From the NCBI GenBank assembly GCA_029747015.1, contig JAKOGI010002159.1, forward strand, positions 71,587 to 135,586: DNA of 64,000 nucleotides, in the 5' to 3' direction. The stretch's first letter is position 1; each line of letters opens with the position of its first letter. The translations under genes and the position numbers were made by a program. Below are positions 35,814 through 46,700 of this stretch, piece by piece. Source of the DNA: Carnegiea gigantea. Its lineage: Eukaryota > Streptophyta > Magnoliopsida > Caryophyllales > Cactaceae. Under the pieces are notes generated by a model. It saw nothing but the letters and a program-made list of their open reading frames with translations. It did no database searches and was not told the DNA's origin.

Positions 35814-36815
35814 TCACAACTTCAAGACTCGACTCATGAAAGAAGATGCCGTTAAAGCACGTAGAAGCTTGTCAAACTTCTCAGCATAGATTTTCCAAGC
35901 ATGGCAATAAGAGATCATGAAAATAATCACAATAAAAAAAGTTAGTGCTTTTTTTAACAAAGTATAACCAATAGAAAAATCAAAAGAGAAAGCAAAGAAT
36001 GTGCTCCTCATGATTTTTCCAGGCTTGTCCACAAGGAATATGCAATACGGGTCAAAGGAGGAATCAAACCAACAAAAGTATCCTAGCAAAAGAAAATTAT
36101 CAATATTTTCACCAATCATATTAAACATTTTAACCCCATGGCCCACATCAACATTAGGATCACAAATCTTAGGATTATTAATGGGCACATCTAAAGAATA
36201 TTCGGGGGAGATAGGGGGTTGTGAACACGTCGGGGAAACATGGGAATGATCAAGGGGATTAGGGAAAGCATAATTAAAACGAAGGCTAAGAGACTGCTTA
36301 TGCATAAACACATCACGTGACCCCTCCAAAGGAGTCTTATCTAGATCATGCACCTCATCTAAAATATCTTCGGACTTAAAACACGCATCTAAAACATCAA
36401 ACCTAGCATCAAATCCAAAATGTTCCCCTGCCTTGAGCCCCATGCACTGAGCTAAAGGAAAGGACAAGTCAGGTACGGGTAGAACAACATCAGTATTATC
36501 CTAGGGTGATGCAAAGTTAGGTTGAGCATAGCATGCATAATATAGACACGAATTAATATCATAGTCAGAAGAGCTACACAAATCACACCAAAAAGGAGCA
36601 TAATAAGATCTACAATAGAATGTGCAAGGATTAGAAATTGAATATCTAGAAACACGACCAGCTTTTTCAAACTCAAATGAATCCCACGCAATCCATTTAA
36701 GCAAATACCTTGCATCATCAACAATTTTACTATGAAAATCCCAACACCCTAAAAGAGTTTGGGTTTTACTATTCACACCCTCATCGACAATGGCCAAAAT
36801 TTCCCATTTACTCAC
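35814..36815 (-). pseudogene. Gag-like ORF of NA1 with altered zinc knuckle
   Basis: One minus-strand frame runs from ATG 36815 to a stop at 35814-35816, about 333 codons, interrupted by a single in-frame TAG at 36501-36503. It begins 'MSKWEILAIVDEGVNSKTQ'. 'CDLCSSSDYDINSC' (36546-36587) has the CX2CX4HX4C spacing of a nucleocapsid zinc knuckle, with Tyr where His is expected (codon TAT at 36561-36563, one C-to-T change from CAT). After the stop the frame continues 'DNTDVVLPVPDLSFPLAQCM' and an acidic, low-motif C-terminal region ('DVLDACFKSEDILDEVHDLD'). Near-complete preservation of the frame in an otherwise decayed neighbourhood suggests past selection for a protein. The nucleocapsid-like reading is inference. 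Confidence 0.7.
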
Positions 36816-37023
36816 ACAATAACCACATTTAGCAAGAAAAATATTTAAACGCTTAAAATATCTCCAAAATAATTCATGCTCGAATTAGGGGAAATGGAAA
36901 ATTGACATTGTTTTTTCCCAAATTTTATTATTATTTTTTTAATTTCAAATTTTTTCTTTTTTTTCAAAGAAAAACAAAATGCTTAGTCAAACCTATTGAA
37001 AAAAACCCAATATCCAACACTAA

Positions 37024-37041
37024 TCCCTAGCAACGACGCCA
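37024..37041 (-). other. Primer-binding site (tRNA-Asp) of NA1
   Basis: Minus strand TGGCGTCGTTGCTAGGGA against the tRNA-Asp complement TGGCGCCGTTGCCGGGGA: three differences, all transitions. It lies six bases inside the 5' LTR end. tRNA-Asp priming is typical of Athila elements. Confidence 0.85.
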
Positions 37042-37047
37042 AAAGCA

Positions 37048-38401
37048 TGATAGGCCTGCACTACATAGTGGTATTGTAGCAATCAAGACTGATCCCACAT
37101 AAAGTAGGTTGATCTATTGGGCTATATTTCCTCAAGGTATGCTAAGTGATCCAAACTTTAGATTGATAAAAATACGAAGATAAGGAAACAACTATAACTA
37201 ATTCAAGGGTTTTCAATTTAACAACTTCTAATTCACTAATTTTAAATCAATTAAGAAGAAAACGCCTAGGAATTCATGCAGTTATGAAAGTTGATTGGAT
37301 CAAAATGATGAACATGCGTATTTCTCTAATCAGTTAATTTCGAGTAATTGCAATCTATCCACAAATTTGATATATTCTTTCGAAATCAATTAAATTTGCC
37401 TAAACTAAGTAAAAGTCATCCTTTCGAACTAATTTACCTTAATCCAAGTTAAACATCTTCGATTACACTCTAATCCTCCTAACATGCAAATCTGTCTTTC
37501 GAGACAACTCCATGTTAGGTCTAATCAACCAGTCCAATAACCAAATATCACCTTTTAGTTTTTCACCTAATTGTTTCAAATGCGCAAGCAAATTTTGGCC
37601 AAAAATTCACTAATAACATGAATAACACTTGACAAAACGAAATCAAACCAATCATTAAGATAAGCACAATTCTATAGATTAAAACATGATCCAACTATAC
37701 TTTCATAAACTATTAGATCCCTAGACAAAAATTAAACTACTCACACATGATTAAATTAAACATCTAACTACTCTAAAATGATAAATCTAAAGAGACAAGA
37801 GAAGAGAAGAGAGAAGAGTTTGCTTAGCCAAAATACATACTTGAATCTTTCGATTGCAGAACCCAATCCCGCTTCCTCACGAATCTTCTTCATCTATTTG
37901 CTCTTAACTCTCTCAAATCTAAAATTCTAATCTAACTAGAAAAGAGGAAAAGGAATGGAATGGGATGGTGTATTAAAATAAGGGTAAGAGCCCCCTTTCA
38001 TAGCAACACTGGTGGAAGTCGAACAGCCACGCGTATAAATTACATTAAAAACTGCTTGGAAGTTGAAAAGCCGTGAGAAAATAAACAGCCTCATAGGAAA
38101 TAGAGACACCACGAACCATGGCATCCACCACGGGCAGACCGTGGTATCCACTGCCCCGGTGTTCTTCTGATCCTCTCTTTCTTCCACGGGCATGGTGACT
38201 AAGGGCATCCGTGGTGAGTCAAAACACACTCATTTATAGGTCAAATCTAGGGTAAAAAGGTCCAAAACCTGCAAAACACAGAAAAAAACCATACCTAAGC
38301 GTAAAATAAGAAAAGAGTATAAATTATAATATAAAGCACATAATTCTCCTAAAAATGCAGCAAAATGACCCTGAAATGATATTCACTTGAAGCACTTATC
38401 T
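37048..38401 (-). repeat. 5' LTR of NA1
   Basis: Minus strand from about 38401 (…GATAAGTGC start, first base changed) to ...GCAGGCCTATCA at 37048. About 1354 bp, aligned end to end with 32825-34156. Contains the interrupted palindrome ACCACGG-gcaga-CCGTGGT at 38127-38145. Confidence 0.85.
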
Positions 38402-39639
38402 CAATCCTACTTATTTTATTTTCTGCTTTGGTTCTCCCTGCCCAGATGCACGATTAAATCCTTCCCCCTTCCTCTCTTATCCTCTTCTCCATTCCTAGTA
38501 TAAGCATCCTTCTCTCTCTTCCATAACTCTTCTTTATTTCTTCTTAATCATCACCATCAATCTATTTATCTCTTGGTCCTTACACAACTGGGTAGCAGAG
38601 TAAGGGAGGATAAGGGCAACTTCTTATTTTCTAAGTAGTTGCAAGCGTTCATTAAATTTTAATTCATGATTAATTAAAGTGACCAAGAGTGGTGCTATGG
38701 TTTTTATTTTCTTGGCTATAATAGAAGCAAGCAAGTTGAGAAGGAGAAGTAGTGAGTAGTAGTAGTAATTTTAGTTTCGCTTTTGTTTTCTTCGCTTTCT
38801 TTGTTTTATAGTTTTAGGTCTAGTTCTAGACTCACAAATTACTATAATCGGTTCTAGGTTTTAATTGTTAAGCAAAAAAAAAAAAATTATGCTTTGGTGT
38901 TGAATTTACTAAGCTTTTGGATCGAATTTTGATCTCTATTTTGATTTGCTTGCTCTATTTTCTATCTCGATTCTACTTCTTTGTTTTCCTTACTGTTTGT
39001 TGAGGGTTTATGCAAATGACCTAGCTTGGTTCTTCATCTACTCTTTGAATGCTTGCTGAATGTGGCTGCTCAAGTTTAGTCTCAGTTGTAACACATATGG
39101 CCCTGCATCGTAATTAATCTTGAAATTTGGTTGCTGCATTTTATTTTATTTTTTTTGCGCCTAGTGTGAGATTTGGTCTCCATCAATGGAATCTAGGTAT
39201 TAGTTTAGTACACTAATTTCATTTAGTTGAAGTTAGGCTTCCTTAGTTCATTTCTTTTTTTTGTATGTAGAAAGTAGCTAGTGGGCATAATGTTTTGATA
39301 CTTTAGTTACTTTGTTTTAATTTTGGTTAGTCGCCCATGCATTTTTCACTTAATAGACATTTTGATTTGATCTTCATATTTGCTTATGGTGAATTCTTTT
39401 GGTTTTGATAATTCTTGTTAATTTAGTTGGCAATTTTGGTTTTCATTTTAATATTTCATATTCGTAATAAAAGTTTAGATAATAAATTATAATCTAATTC
39501 TGTAGCCCATCCTTGAGGATAACGCCCTCAAGCATTATGGTCATAAACTTGCACTTTTAGAAGATCACAACACTAGCTTAAGCTTATTTTACAAGGTGAA
39601 CCAATAATTGCTTCACCTTACAAAAAAGGGTGGGAGGGA
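38402..39639 (+). repeat. Right flank of NA1: LTR or leader of element H
   Basis: CT-rich sequence (38440-38580), then 'aactgggtagcagagtaag' near 38590, which resembles an initiator-tRNA-Met PBS (GGTATCAGAGC) with changes. T-rich intron-like sequence follows to about 39480, then 'ccttgaggataacgccctcaag' (39510-39530), a phrase of the kind seen near LTR ends. No coding region. Whether this is an LTR or a spliced leader cannot be decided from one copy. Confidence 0.35.
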
Positions 39640-40795
39640 AATGACACTGCAAATCTTGATGACCTAAAAAAGATCCATCAACAGGCCAAGTATATAAATG
39701 CTATCCTCAGTACTATAGCAGAACGGCTAAATCATGTTTTTGCTAAGATTAATTCCAAAAAAGAGGAAGTTAGCACTAGCACCAGGCCTCCCACCCTCAT
39801 TGATAATATATCAAGGCCATTTTTTAAGTTAGATAGCATCCCAAAGAGAGATGTTGACTCTCTTGTCACAGCCTGAAGTTCTAATTTTATGTCCTCAAAA
39901 CCATTTCTGAGCATATCAAAATGCTTGATGCTACTACCAAAGACTTACTTGCATTGACGAAACTTATCAACAACAAGAGTCAACTGATTCTTCTACTTCA
40001 GAAGAAGAACAGAGTGATAATGACTAGGACGATATCTTGGTTGTTATTCATAACATTTTTAAAGAAGATCCTTCCCTAAAAAGTGAGCCACTTTCCATTA
40101 ACGAAATAAGAAGCTAGAGAAATGCTAGGACTATGAATTATTATCCTAGGCTGACTCATCCTAACATACTGTACGAAGAAATGGGCCAATTAACAGCTAG
40201 CCATTATGATAAAACTTTAATCTATACTTAGGATATACATGGAAAATTCGAGCATGAATTTCTTTCACCATTGCAAGAAATGGGTCTAGCTGCCACCAGT
40301 TAGAAAGTTAATTGTTAGGAAAACAGAAATATAGCAGTAGCCTTTATTTTAGGATTTACCAAGGAACTAAAGAATTGGTAGGATAACTTCATTTCCTAAG
40401 AAGAGAAGATACCTATCCTTGACTATATCTCAACAAACCTTTACGCTAATGGTAACCCAATTCCAGATGGCTATAAAACATTAATTCATAGCATCACACT
40501 CCATTTTATTAACAACCCTCAAGAAGGACAAGCTTCAGCCAAATAAGTTCTTATTAACCTTAGATGCCCATCCCTATGTGATTATTGTTGGGACAAAGAG
40601 GTCTTCCTAACAAATGCCTTGAAAGGGGAGGATGGAACCCAGAGTTTTTAGAAAAGAGGCTTATAGTTGGTCTCCTAAAGCTCTTTTGTGAAAGAATCCT
40701 TTCTAAACATTGTCAACAGTGTCGTATTGACAACGTGCCATTTAACCTCCTTTCATTTGGAATGATATTTAGAGTCTTCACAGTAAAGGGTTCAT
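39640..40795 (+). pseudogene. Gag/coat-like protein remnant of element H, pararetrovirus-like
   Basis: A decayed protein is legible across frames: a coiled-coil-like start 'QQAKYINAILSTIAERLNHV' (about 39684-39740), 'LIDNISRPFFKLD' (about 39800), 'YYPRLTHPNILYEEMGQL' (about 40140-40195), 'HEFLSPLQEMGLAAT' (about 40253), 'GFTKELKNW-DNFIS' (about 40353-40397; one Trp codon is now a stop), 'IHSITLHFINNPQEGQ' (about 40483-40530), 'CDYCWDKEVFLTNALK' (about 40575-40625) and 'KRGLIVGLLKLFCERILSKH' (about 40652-40712). This arrangement resembles the capsid/gag part of plant polyproteins often labelled caulimovirus-like; I recognise the family from wording only. No movement protein, protease or RT follows, because element F begins abruptly at about 40796. 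Clearly non-functional. Confidence 0.5.
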
Positions 40796-42402
40796 CTTAG
40801 AGTACCTCTCTAGCTCAGACATCCGGAGAGAATTTGGTGGATCGCCCTTCATCTCAGCAATTTGTGACACCGGAGCAATTGAGGGAGGTGCTAAAGCAAG
40901 TGCAAGAGGCAGTGATCTAAGAGGTGGGCAAAAAGATGAAGGCAACCGAGTGTCAGCCCGAGTTACGCCCCTCCATATCAGTAGGCTCGTAGCCGACACC
41001 CCCAAAGGGATGCGAACACCTTCGAAAGCGGGGGTGCTAGGAGGATCGAAGCTAAGAAAGCTCTGTGAAAATCCCAGAATAACGTTGCCCCCTCATCGCT
41101 CATTGCAACTCCCTATGCATTTAAAAGCTAGAGAGCTGGATGGTATGAGGAGTAAGAGGAGTCCTCTTGGCCCCGTTACTTGGCAGGGGGAGGCTCCAAA
41201 GAAACAACTCCTTTACTGGCCAGGCCTATGGGAAGGACCCCGAGGGGAACTTCGGCAACCCATAGCACTCATTCCCCCTCCGAACGTCTGGTGTCAAGTG
41301 GGGGGCAAAACCGAGTGGTATCATCCAGGCCTTATGGGTCACCTTGGGGATTGAGCTAGGCCATCCTAAGCCTCCCGTACTTCGGATTGGGGCTGCTCGG
41401 AGAGAAGGTCCTTGCCTTCCTTCTCAACACCTTTCACTAGAGCAATCATAGAGGCGTCACACCCTAGAAGGTCAAGATGCTAACTATTGATCCCTTTGAC
41501 AGAACTACCGACCTTGATGATTACCTTAATGTTTATAAGGAATATATATACATACAGAACATCAACGACACAACTTGTTGCTAATACTTCCCATCCACGT
41601 TGAAGGGAATAGCGAGAAGTAGCTCAATGGCCTTCCCGATGGGAGGGTTACCTCCTTCCTTCAGTTGGTCGAGTTGTTTAGCATGCACTTTATAGTGAGT
41701 AAAAGAGAATGGAAGACTAGCAATCATCTTGCCAAAATCTGGCAAACCAAGGGGGGAGACTTAACAGAGTACGTGATGAGGTTCAATCTTGAAGCTGTCC
41801 TAATCCCAAACCTGTAGGATGGGTTGGCATACATGGCTTTTCTAAATGGATTAATCCCGGGATAGTTCATGTTTTCCCTTGCTAAGATTAAGGTAACGAC
41901 ATTGCCAAAAGCCCCAAGGAGGGCTCAAGATTTTATACAAGCCACGGAGATAGCACCAGGGATGACTGTGTCTAACAAGACAATGGGAAAAGAGGAGGGG
42001 ATGATAAGGGTTCCCAACTGGACAAACGTCCTAGAAAGGATAAGGAAAGAGTTGAGCACTTCTACACCAACCCTCAGAGTAGTCTCATGGAAATCAAGGG
42101 CAACCCCATACTAAGGCATCCAAAGCTCATAGAGACTCCAGCGAAATTTAGGAACAAGAACAAGTATTATAAGCACCATGAGGACTATAGGCACACTAAC
42201 TCTTAGTGACATGAAATCAAGAAAGCCCTCCATGAGTTGGCCAATTAGGGACAGCACAACTGCTTCTTGTGAAGAGGAGGACGTGAGGATCACAATCATC
42301 GTAACTAAGAAGGAAAGAAAGACAATGATACGGACTGCGGCGCAGAGATTATAGCAACCATCATCGGAGGGATTGATGCGGGATAGGAAGCTCAACTAGG
42401 TC
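40796..42402 (+). pseudogene. Gag of Tat element F
   Basis: Legible blocks: 'VTPEQLREVLKQVQEAV' (about 40867-40917), 'MLTIDPFDRTTDLDDYLNVY' (about 41479-41538), the gag core 'AKIWQTKGGDLTEYVMRFNL' (about 41732-41790) and 'AYMAFLNGLIPG'/'FSLAKIKVTTLPKAPRRAQD' (about 41830-41930), a 'HPKLIETPAKFRNKNKYYKH' block (about 42116-42175) where the usual zinc-binding Cys/His residues are mostly lost, and 'HEIKKALHEL' (about 42210). Stops and frameshifts throughout; one open stretch at 40950-41354 (134 codons) is in the wrong frame for gag and not meaningful. Confidence 0.7.
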
Positions 42403-42900
42403 ATGGCAACTAGAGGGTTAAAACCACTCATGGGACCAACCATGATATTCGGTCCAGAAGACATGCGTCCTTTGCAAACCTCTTACAATGATGTCTTGGG
42501 GATACAACTCAAGATAGCGATCACTATGCTTCACCGGATACTTATGGACACTGGAAGTTCTGTGACATCATCACGCTTGAATGCCTTAAGAAGTTGTAAT
42601 ACAACAGAAAAGACTTGGAAGTTATCGTGAATCTTGTTACGTGTCCCATTGGAACCAAAAGACTACATGTCTGAGTGGGCGGCATAGACAATTCACGAAC
42701 CATAGAAATAAACTTTCCAGTGGTGGACATCCCCGTGGCATACAATGTCATCCTGGGATGACTGTCCCTTAACTCCATCAAAGTCATTGTGGCTCCTTAC
42801 TCTTACTCATCCAGTTTGAACTCAATGAAGAAAACGTGGGATAATTATACAGAGACCAAAAGATGACAAAGGAATGTTACTATCTGAATTTGAAATCCTT
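42403..42900 (+). pseudogene. Protease of Tat element F
   Basis: 'IRSRRHASFANLLQ' is followed by the active-site loop 'LMDTGSSV' (about 42542-42566), with intact D-T-G-S. 'CPIGTKRLHV' (about 42640), 'EINFPVVDIPVAYNVILG' (about 42706-42760) and 'LSLNSIKVIVAPYS' follow, corresponding to the C-terminal half of retropepsin and its GRP-type end, here 'ILG-LSL' with a stop. The sequence 42900-43170 is the spacer to RT and largely unreadable. Confidence 0.7.
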
Positions 42901-43169
42901 GGGAAAGCAAAACATCTCGACCTAACAAGATCGAAAAGAAAGTGGGCACAGAAGTAATGGTAGTACTTTCGGCCTCAGCAGAAGAGCATGGAAGGCCATG
43001 CCCAAGACCTACCCCTAAAGTGGTGCCTATGCCCTGAAACCCCGGTTGCCTAAAGTAGACGGTTCAAATTAGCAAAAATCCTGATTCGACAATAAAGTCA
43101 TGGAATCACTATACTCTTCGAGCGATACAGGGATGTGTTTGCATTCGATCCTTCTAAAATGACAGGCAT

Positions 43170-43860
43170 AGCTCCCAACACAATGGAACACAAACTATGT
43201 TTGGACACAAATCATAAGCCGGTCGTTTAAAAACGGAGGCACTATGCACAGAAAGGAGTACAACCATAGCGGCTGACGCCCAGAAGCTCTTAGAAACAGG
43301 ACTTATAGGAGAATACCAATACCCTAAGTAAGTATCGAACGTCGTCTCGGTTAAGAAACCCAATGGGACATGGAGAATGTGCGTCGACTTTACTGATTTA
43401 AACAAAGCGTGCCCTAAGGACAGTTATCCATTACCGGAGATGGACAAGTTAGTCGATTCTACGGCTAGCCACGAACTCCTTAGCTTCATGGATGCTTTCT
43501 TAGGCTATCACCAAATCCATTTGGCAAGGAAGGCCAAGAAAAGACTACCTTCATTGTTGACACTGGTATGTACTTTTAAATCTAATGCCATTTGGGACAA
43601 ACAATGTCAAAGCTACTTATCAGTCTCTTATAATCAAAGTCTTCGCAACACTTGTAGGGAAGATAATGAAAGCATATGTCGATGATATGATCACTAAGTG
43701 TGTTAAAGAAATCAATCATGTGAGAGACCTTGAGGAGACCTTCGAGATCTAAGGCAGTATGGAATGAAGCTTATCCTAAGAAGTGCACTTTCGGAGTCAG
43801 ATCCAGAAACTTTTTGGGGCATATGATCGATCAAAGAGGCATTGAAGTAAACTCTGATAA
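43170..43860 (+). pseudogene. RT of Tat element F, cut by E
   Basis: 'YPK-VSNVVSVKKPNGTWRM' (about 43320-43380), 'CVDFTDLNKACPKDSYPLPE' (43380-43440), 'ASHELLSFMDAFLGYHQIHL' (about 43468-43527), then after shifts the active site 'KAYVDDMITK' (about 43670-43698, YVDD intact) and 'FGVRSRNFLGHMIDQRGIEV' (about 43792-43850). Reading stops at 43860 within the sequence that normally continues '..KI.AI', where the foreign Athila-type DNA begins. Confidence 0.8.
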
Positions 43861-44107
43861 AATGATTTTTACACTTTTGGGCTAACTTTGGGGGAGGTTG
43901 ATTCAAACTTCATGATGTGGTTTATCAATAATTTTGAAATTTTCATTTCCTACCTTGTTTGTTAAATGACTTTTGTACTTTTAGGCTAACTTTGGACTGG
44001 CTTTGCCATTCAGATGCTACCAATGTCTATGCTGAGGAGATTATAGATAGTTTTTGGTGTTAGTGTTGCTTAGAGACAAGCAACAATTCAAGCATGGGGA
44101 CAGAAAG
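43861..44107 (+). other. Internal 3' piece of Athila-type element E, with PPT
   Basis: About 247 bp of Athila-type 3' untranslated sequence ending in 'caagcatggggacagaaag', the PPT before TGATAAGTGC. It contains an imperfect direct repeat: 'acacttttgggctaactttgg' region at 43871-43891 and 'tacttttaggctaactttgg' at 43976-43995. The rest of E is absent, so E is 5'-truncated or was joined here by recombination. Confidence 0.65.
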
Positions 44108-45326
44108 TGATAAGTGCTTTTATATCCTTCATTTTTGCGACATTTTGTAGCACTTTTTCTGGAATTCATGAGCTTAATGTCACCTATTCACGTTTAATAC
44201 TTGGGCATAGTTCTTTGATGACTTTTGTAGGATTTTAGACCATTTGACCCAACAATTGACTCTCATTTAAGTTCTAATTGGTGCACCATGGAGGTACCCC
44301 AAGTCCTATGCCTGTAGAGGAGCAAAAGATTTCGGAACCAGCCAAAACCACGGTCTGCCTGTGGTGTCCCTTACGGACTGTGGTGAGCCTATAACTGCTA
44401 ACCTCTTCCTCTTCCCTCATTGTGCGACTGAGAATGCTCCATTTTGTGCTTATAAAACATGCTTTTCAACTAAAGAAAAAGGAGAAAGCACACATCACCA
44501 TCTCACTACTATTCTCAAATCCATCTCTCTTTTAGTTAGAGTTTAGTTTAGTTTATTTTTGGGAGCAAAAGGAGAAGTGAAGGGAGAAGCTTTGCTCTTG
44601 GAGGCTTGAAGATTGTTGCATAATTGAAAAGCTGCCATTGTTTTACAGTTTTCCTTCCCCTTTGAACTTATTCTTGAACTCTTGTAATATGAGTGAGTAG
44701 CTTTGTTTAATCTAGGAATTTGTTAGCCATAGTGTTGTAGTTGGATCCTTAAACTTTACAATCTTGTGCTTGTTTCATAATTGGAATGATTTACTTCTAT
44801 CTTAAGATTGAAATGTTGTAAGCAGAATTTGGCCAATTTTGCTTGCTTATGTTAGGTGGTTGAGTGAAGTACTGAAAGGCGAAACTCACTACTAGATCAC
44901 ATTGATAGAACTTGACCTAGCAAAATGCAAGAGAGAATCGCTTATTAAGAGGATACATAGCATTCATAAATCTTCAACATAGACTAAATCAAAGGCACTT
45001 GAGAGAGTGTTAGTTGAATTTGTTTGGGTAATTTAATTTGTTTCGAAAGAAAGGATTGAATTTAACTCGATTGCAATTCCTTGAATTGTTTAACTCGTGA
45101 AAAGTGCATGCTTAATTTTATGATCCAACTTTTTACTCAGTGAATCGAATTCCTAGATGCTTTACTTTGATTGATTTCCAATTAGATAATTAGTTTATTA
45201 AATCGACTCGTTGAAAATATTGATCCCTTAGCAATTTTATTAGGGCGTAACTCGATAGATTATTGTGGTCCCTGAGGATGATCTTTTAATCTATACTACA
45301 ACACCAGTGCACTTGCAGACGTGTCA
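44108..45326 (+). repeat. 3' LTR of element E
   Basis: Begins TGATAAGTGCTTTT (44108) and ends ...GCAGACGTGTCA (45326), 1219 bp. The start matches the NA1/C LTR family in opposite orientation ('acttgggcatag' against 'acttgggtatgg', 'gtaggattttagacc' against 'gcaggttttggacc'). The end matches the C LTR end read in reverse. Contains a decayed ACCACGG..GTGGT palindrome near 44347. Element F resumes at 45327. Confidence 0.8.
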
Positions 45327-46700
45327 GTAAGGCATGGATGCTATATGTTGATGACTTGGCAATAAATGAGGGGAGTGGAGCCATACTGATCATGGTATCA
45401 CCCAAAGGGCACTCATACGAACATGCTTTAAAGTTTATGCACCAGACATCCAACAACGAGGCTGAGCATGAGTCCGTATTGGTCGGGATGGAAATTTACA
45501 ATTGATGCCGAGCAACTGGTTTGGATCGATGGCAGTGAGAAATGAATGGCGCCCCTCATTGGTTATTTACGTGACTGAACCCTACCACATGACCTGACGA
45601 AAGAGGTTGACCGCATTAAGAAGAGATTTAAATGGTTCTTGCTATCTGAAGGGCTCCTCTATAATAAGGCTTTCTCACATCCCCTCCTAAGATGCACCGC
45701 CACGAAAGAAGGTAAGAAAATCTTGGCTGAGATACACGAAGGGAAGTGTGGGTTGTACATCTGAGGATGAAGCTTGGCCATGAAGGCATTAAGGATGAGG
45801 TTACTAATGGCCCACACTTTGGTCAGATGAGGACATTCTGGGTCCTTTTCTAAAGGCAAGAGGATAGCGTAAGTTTTTATTCATCGTGGCAGATTATTTC
45901 ACCAACTGGGTGGAACTGGAAGTGGTAGCATCAATCACCAAGGGAGAAGTCTGCAAGTTCATATGGAAGAAATCACAACAAGGTTTAGAGTCCTAGTAGC
46001 AATGGCATTTGATAATGGTCGACCATTCAATAACGATAATGTAAGAGACTACTATACTGAGTACGACATTTAAACAAGGTTCACAACTATCACTAGACCC
46101 CAAACAAATGGACAAGCCGAATCCACTAACTAGCAGATCTTGAATGAGCTCAAGAAGAGACTAGATAACACAAAGGGGCTACGGACTTATGAGCTCTCGA
46201 CCATTCTATGAACCATTTGGACAACCGAGAATAACGCAACTGGGGAGACCCCCTTCTTTCTTGTCCATGGATCTGAGGTGGTGCTTCTAGTAGAGGTTGC
46301 TATACACACCCATTGAATCACCACCTTCTAGGAGGAACTTAACAACAAGGCTCTAAGGGAGGCACTTGAGTTGTTGCCATGGTAAAAGGAGATGCCTGTC
46401 TTAGAGAAGGGATCACAAAAATCAAAATTCCCTAGTTTTACAACCATAAGGTTAAGGAGAGACCCCAAAGAGAGGAAGCCTTAGTCCCATGAAAAATAGA
46501 AGCCATTGAAAAGGGGGAAATTCAAGGGAATCTTACACCCAATTGAGAAGGGCCATTAAAGAAGTACGCCTTGGGATGTTTCACATCTCGACTCTTCAAC
46601 AAGAGAGGATACCAAGGACATGGAACTTTGACAACCTTAGGAGACACTACTATGATGTGGGTAGAAGGTAGTTGTGTGTTTGCGTAAAAGAAAGATCTTT
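45327..46700 (+). pseudogene. Second RNase H and integrase of Tat element F
   Basis: Directly after E: 'WMLYVDDLAINEGSGAILIM' (about 45337-45396), 'SPKGHSYEHALKFMHQTSNN' (about 45400-45459), 'EAEHESVLVGMEIYN', the archaeal-type RNase H of Tat elements. Integrase: 'FLFIVADYFTNWVELEVVAS' (about 45877-45936), 'FDNGRPFNNDN'-like (about 46010), 'FTTITRPQTNGQAEST' region (about 46080-46125), 'ENATGETPFF' region (about 46232-46260), then 'GMFHISTLQQERIPRTWNFD' (about 46573-46632) and 'NLRRHYYDV', the chromodomain-free C-terminal end typical of Tat. Many frameshifts. Confidence 0.75.

Larger units (their letters stand above)
32825..38401 (-). mobile_element. Non-autonomous LTR retrotransposon NA1 with gag-like ORF only
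   Basis: A complete minus-strand element of 5.58 kb: 5' LTR 38401-37048, PBS for tRNA-Asp 37041-37024, one gag-like ORF 36815-35814, about 1.6 kb of non-coding sequence, PPT 34176-34157, 3' LTR 34156-32825. No protease, RT, RNase H or integrase is present in the 2.9-kb interior. The two LTRs look about 90% identical by eye. A possible TSD flanks it: CAGTC (32820-32824) and CAATC (38402-38406), one transition apart. LTR and 3' UTR are shared with Athila-type element C, which supplies the missing enzymes by analogy with other gag-only plant elements (TR-GAG type). Confidence 0.85.

Noticed and set aside
40950..41354. Plus-strand open frame of 134 codons
   Set aside because: GC-rich stretch of element F; gag blocks before and after are in other frames and this frame has no family signal.
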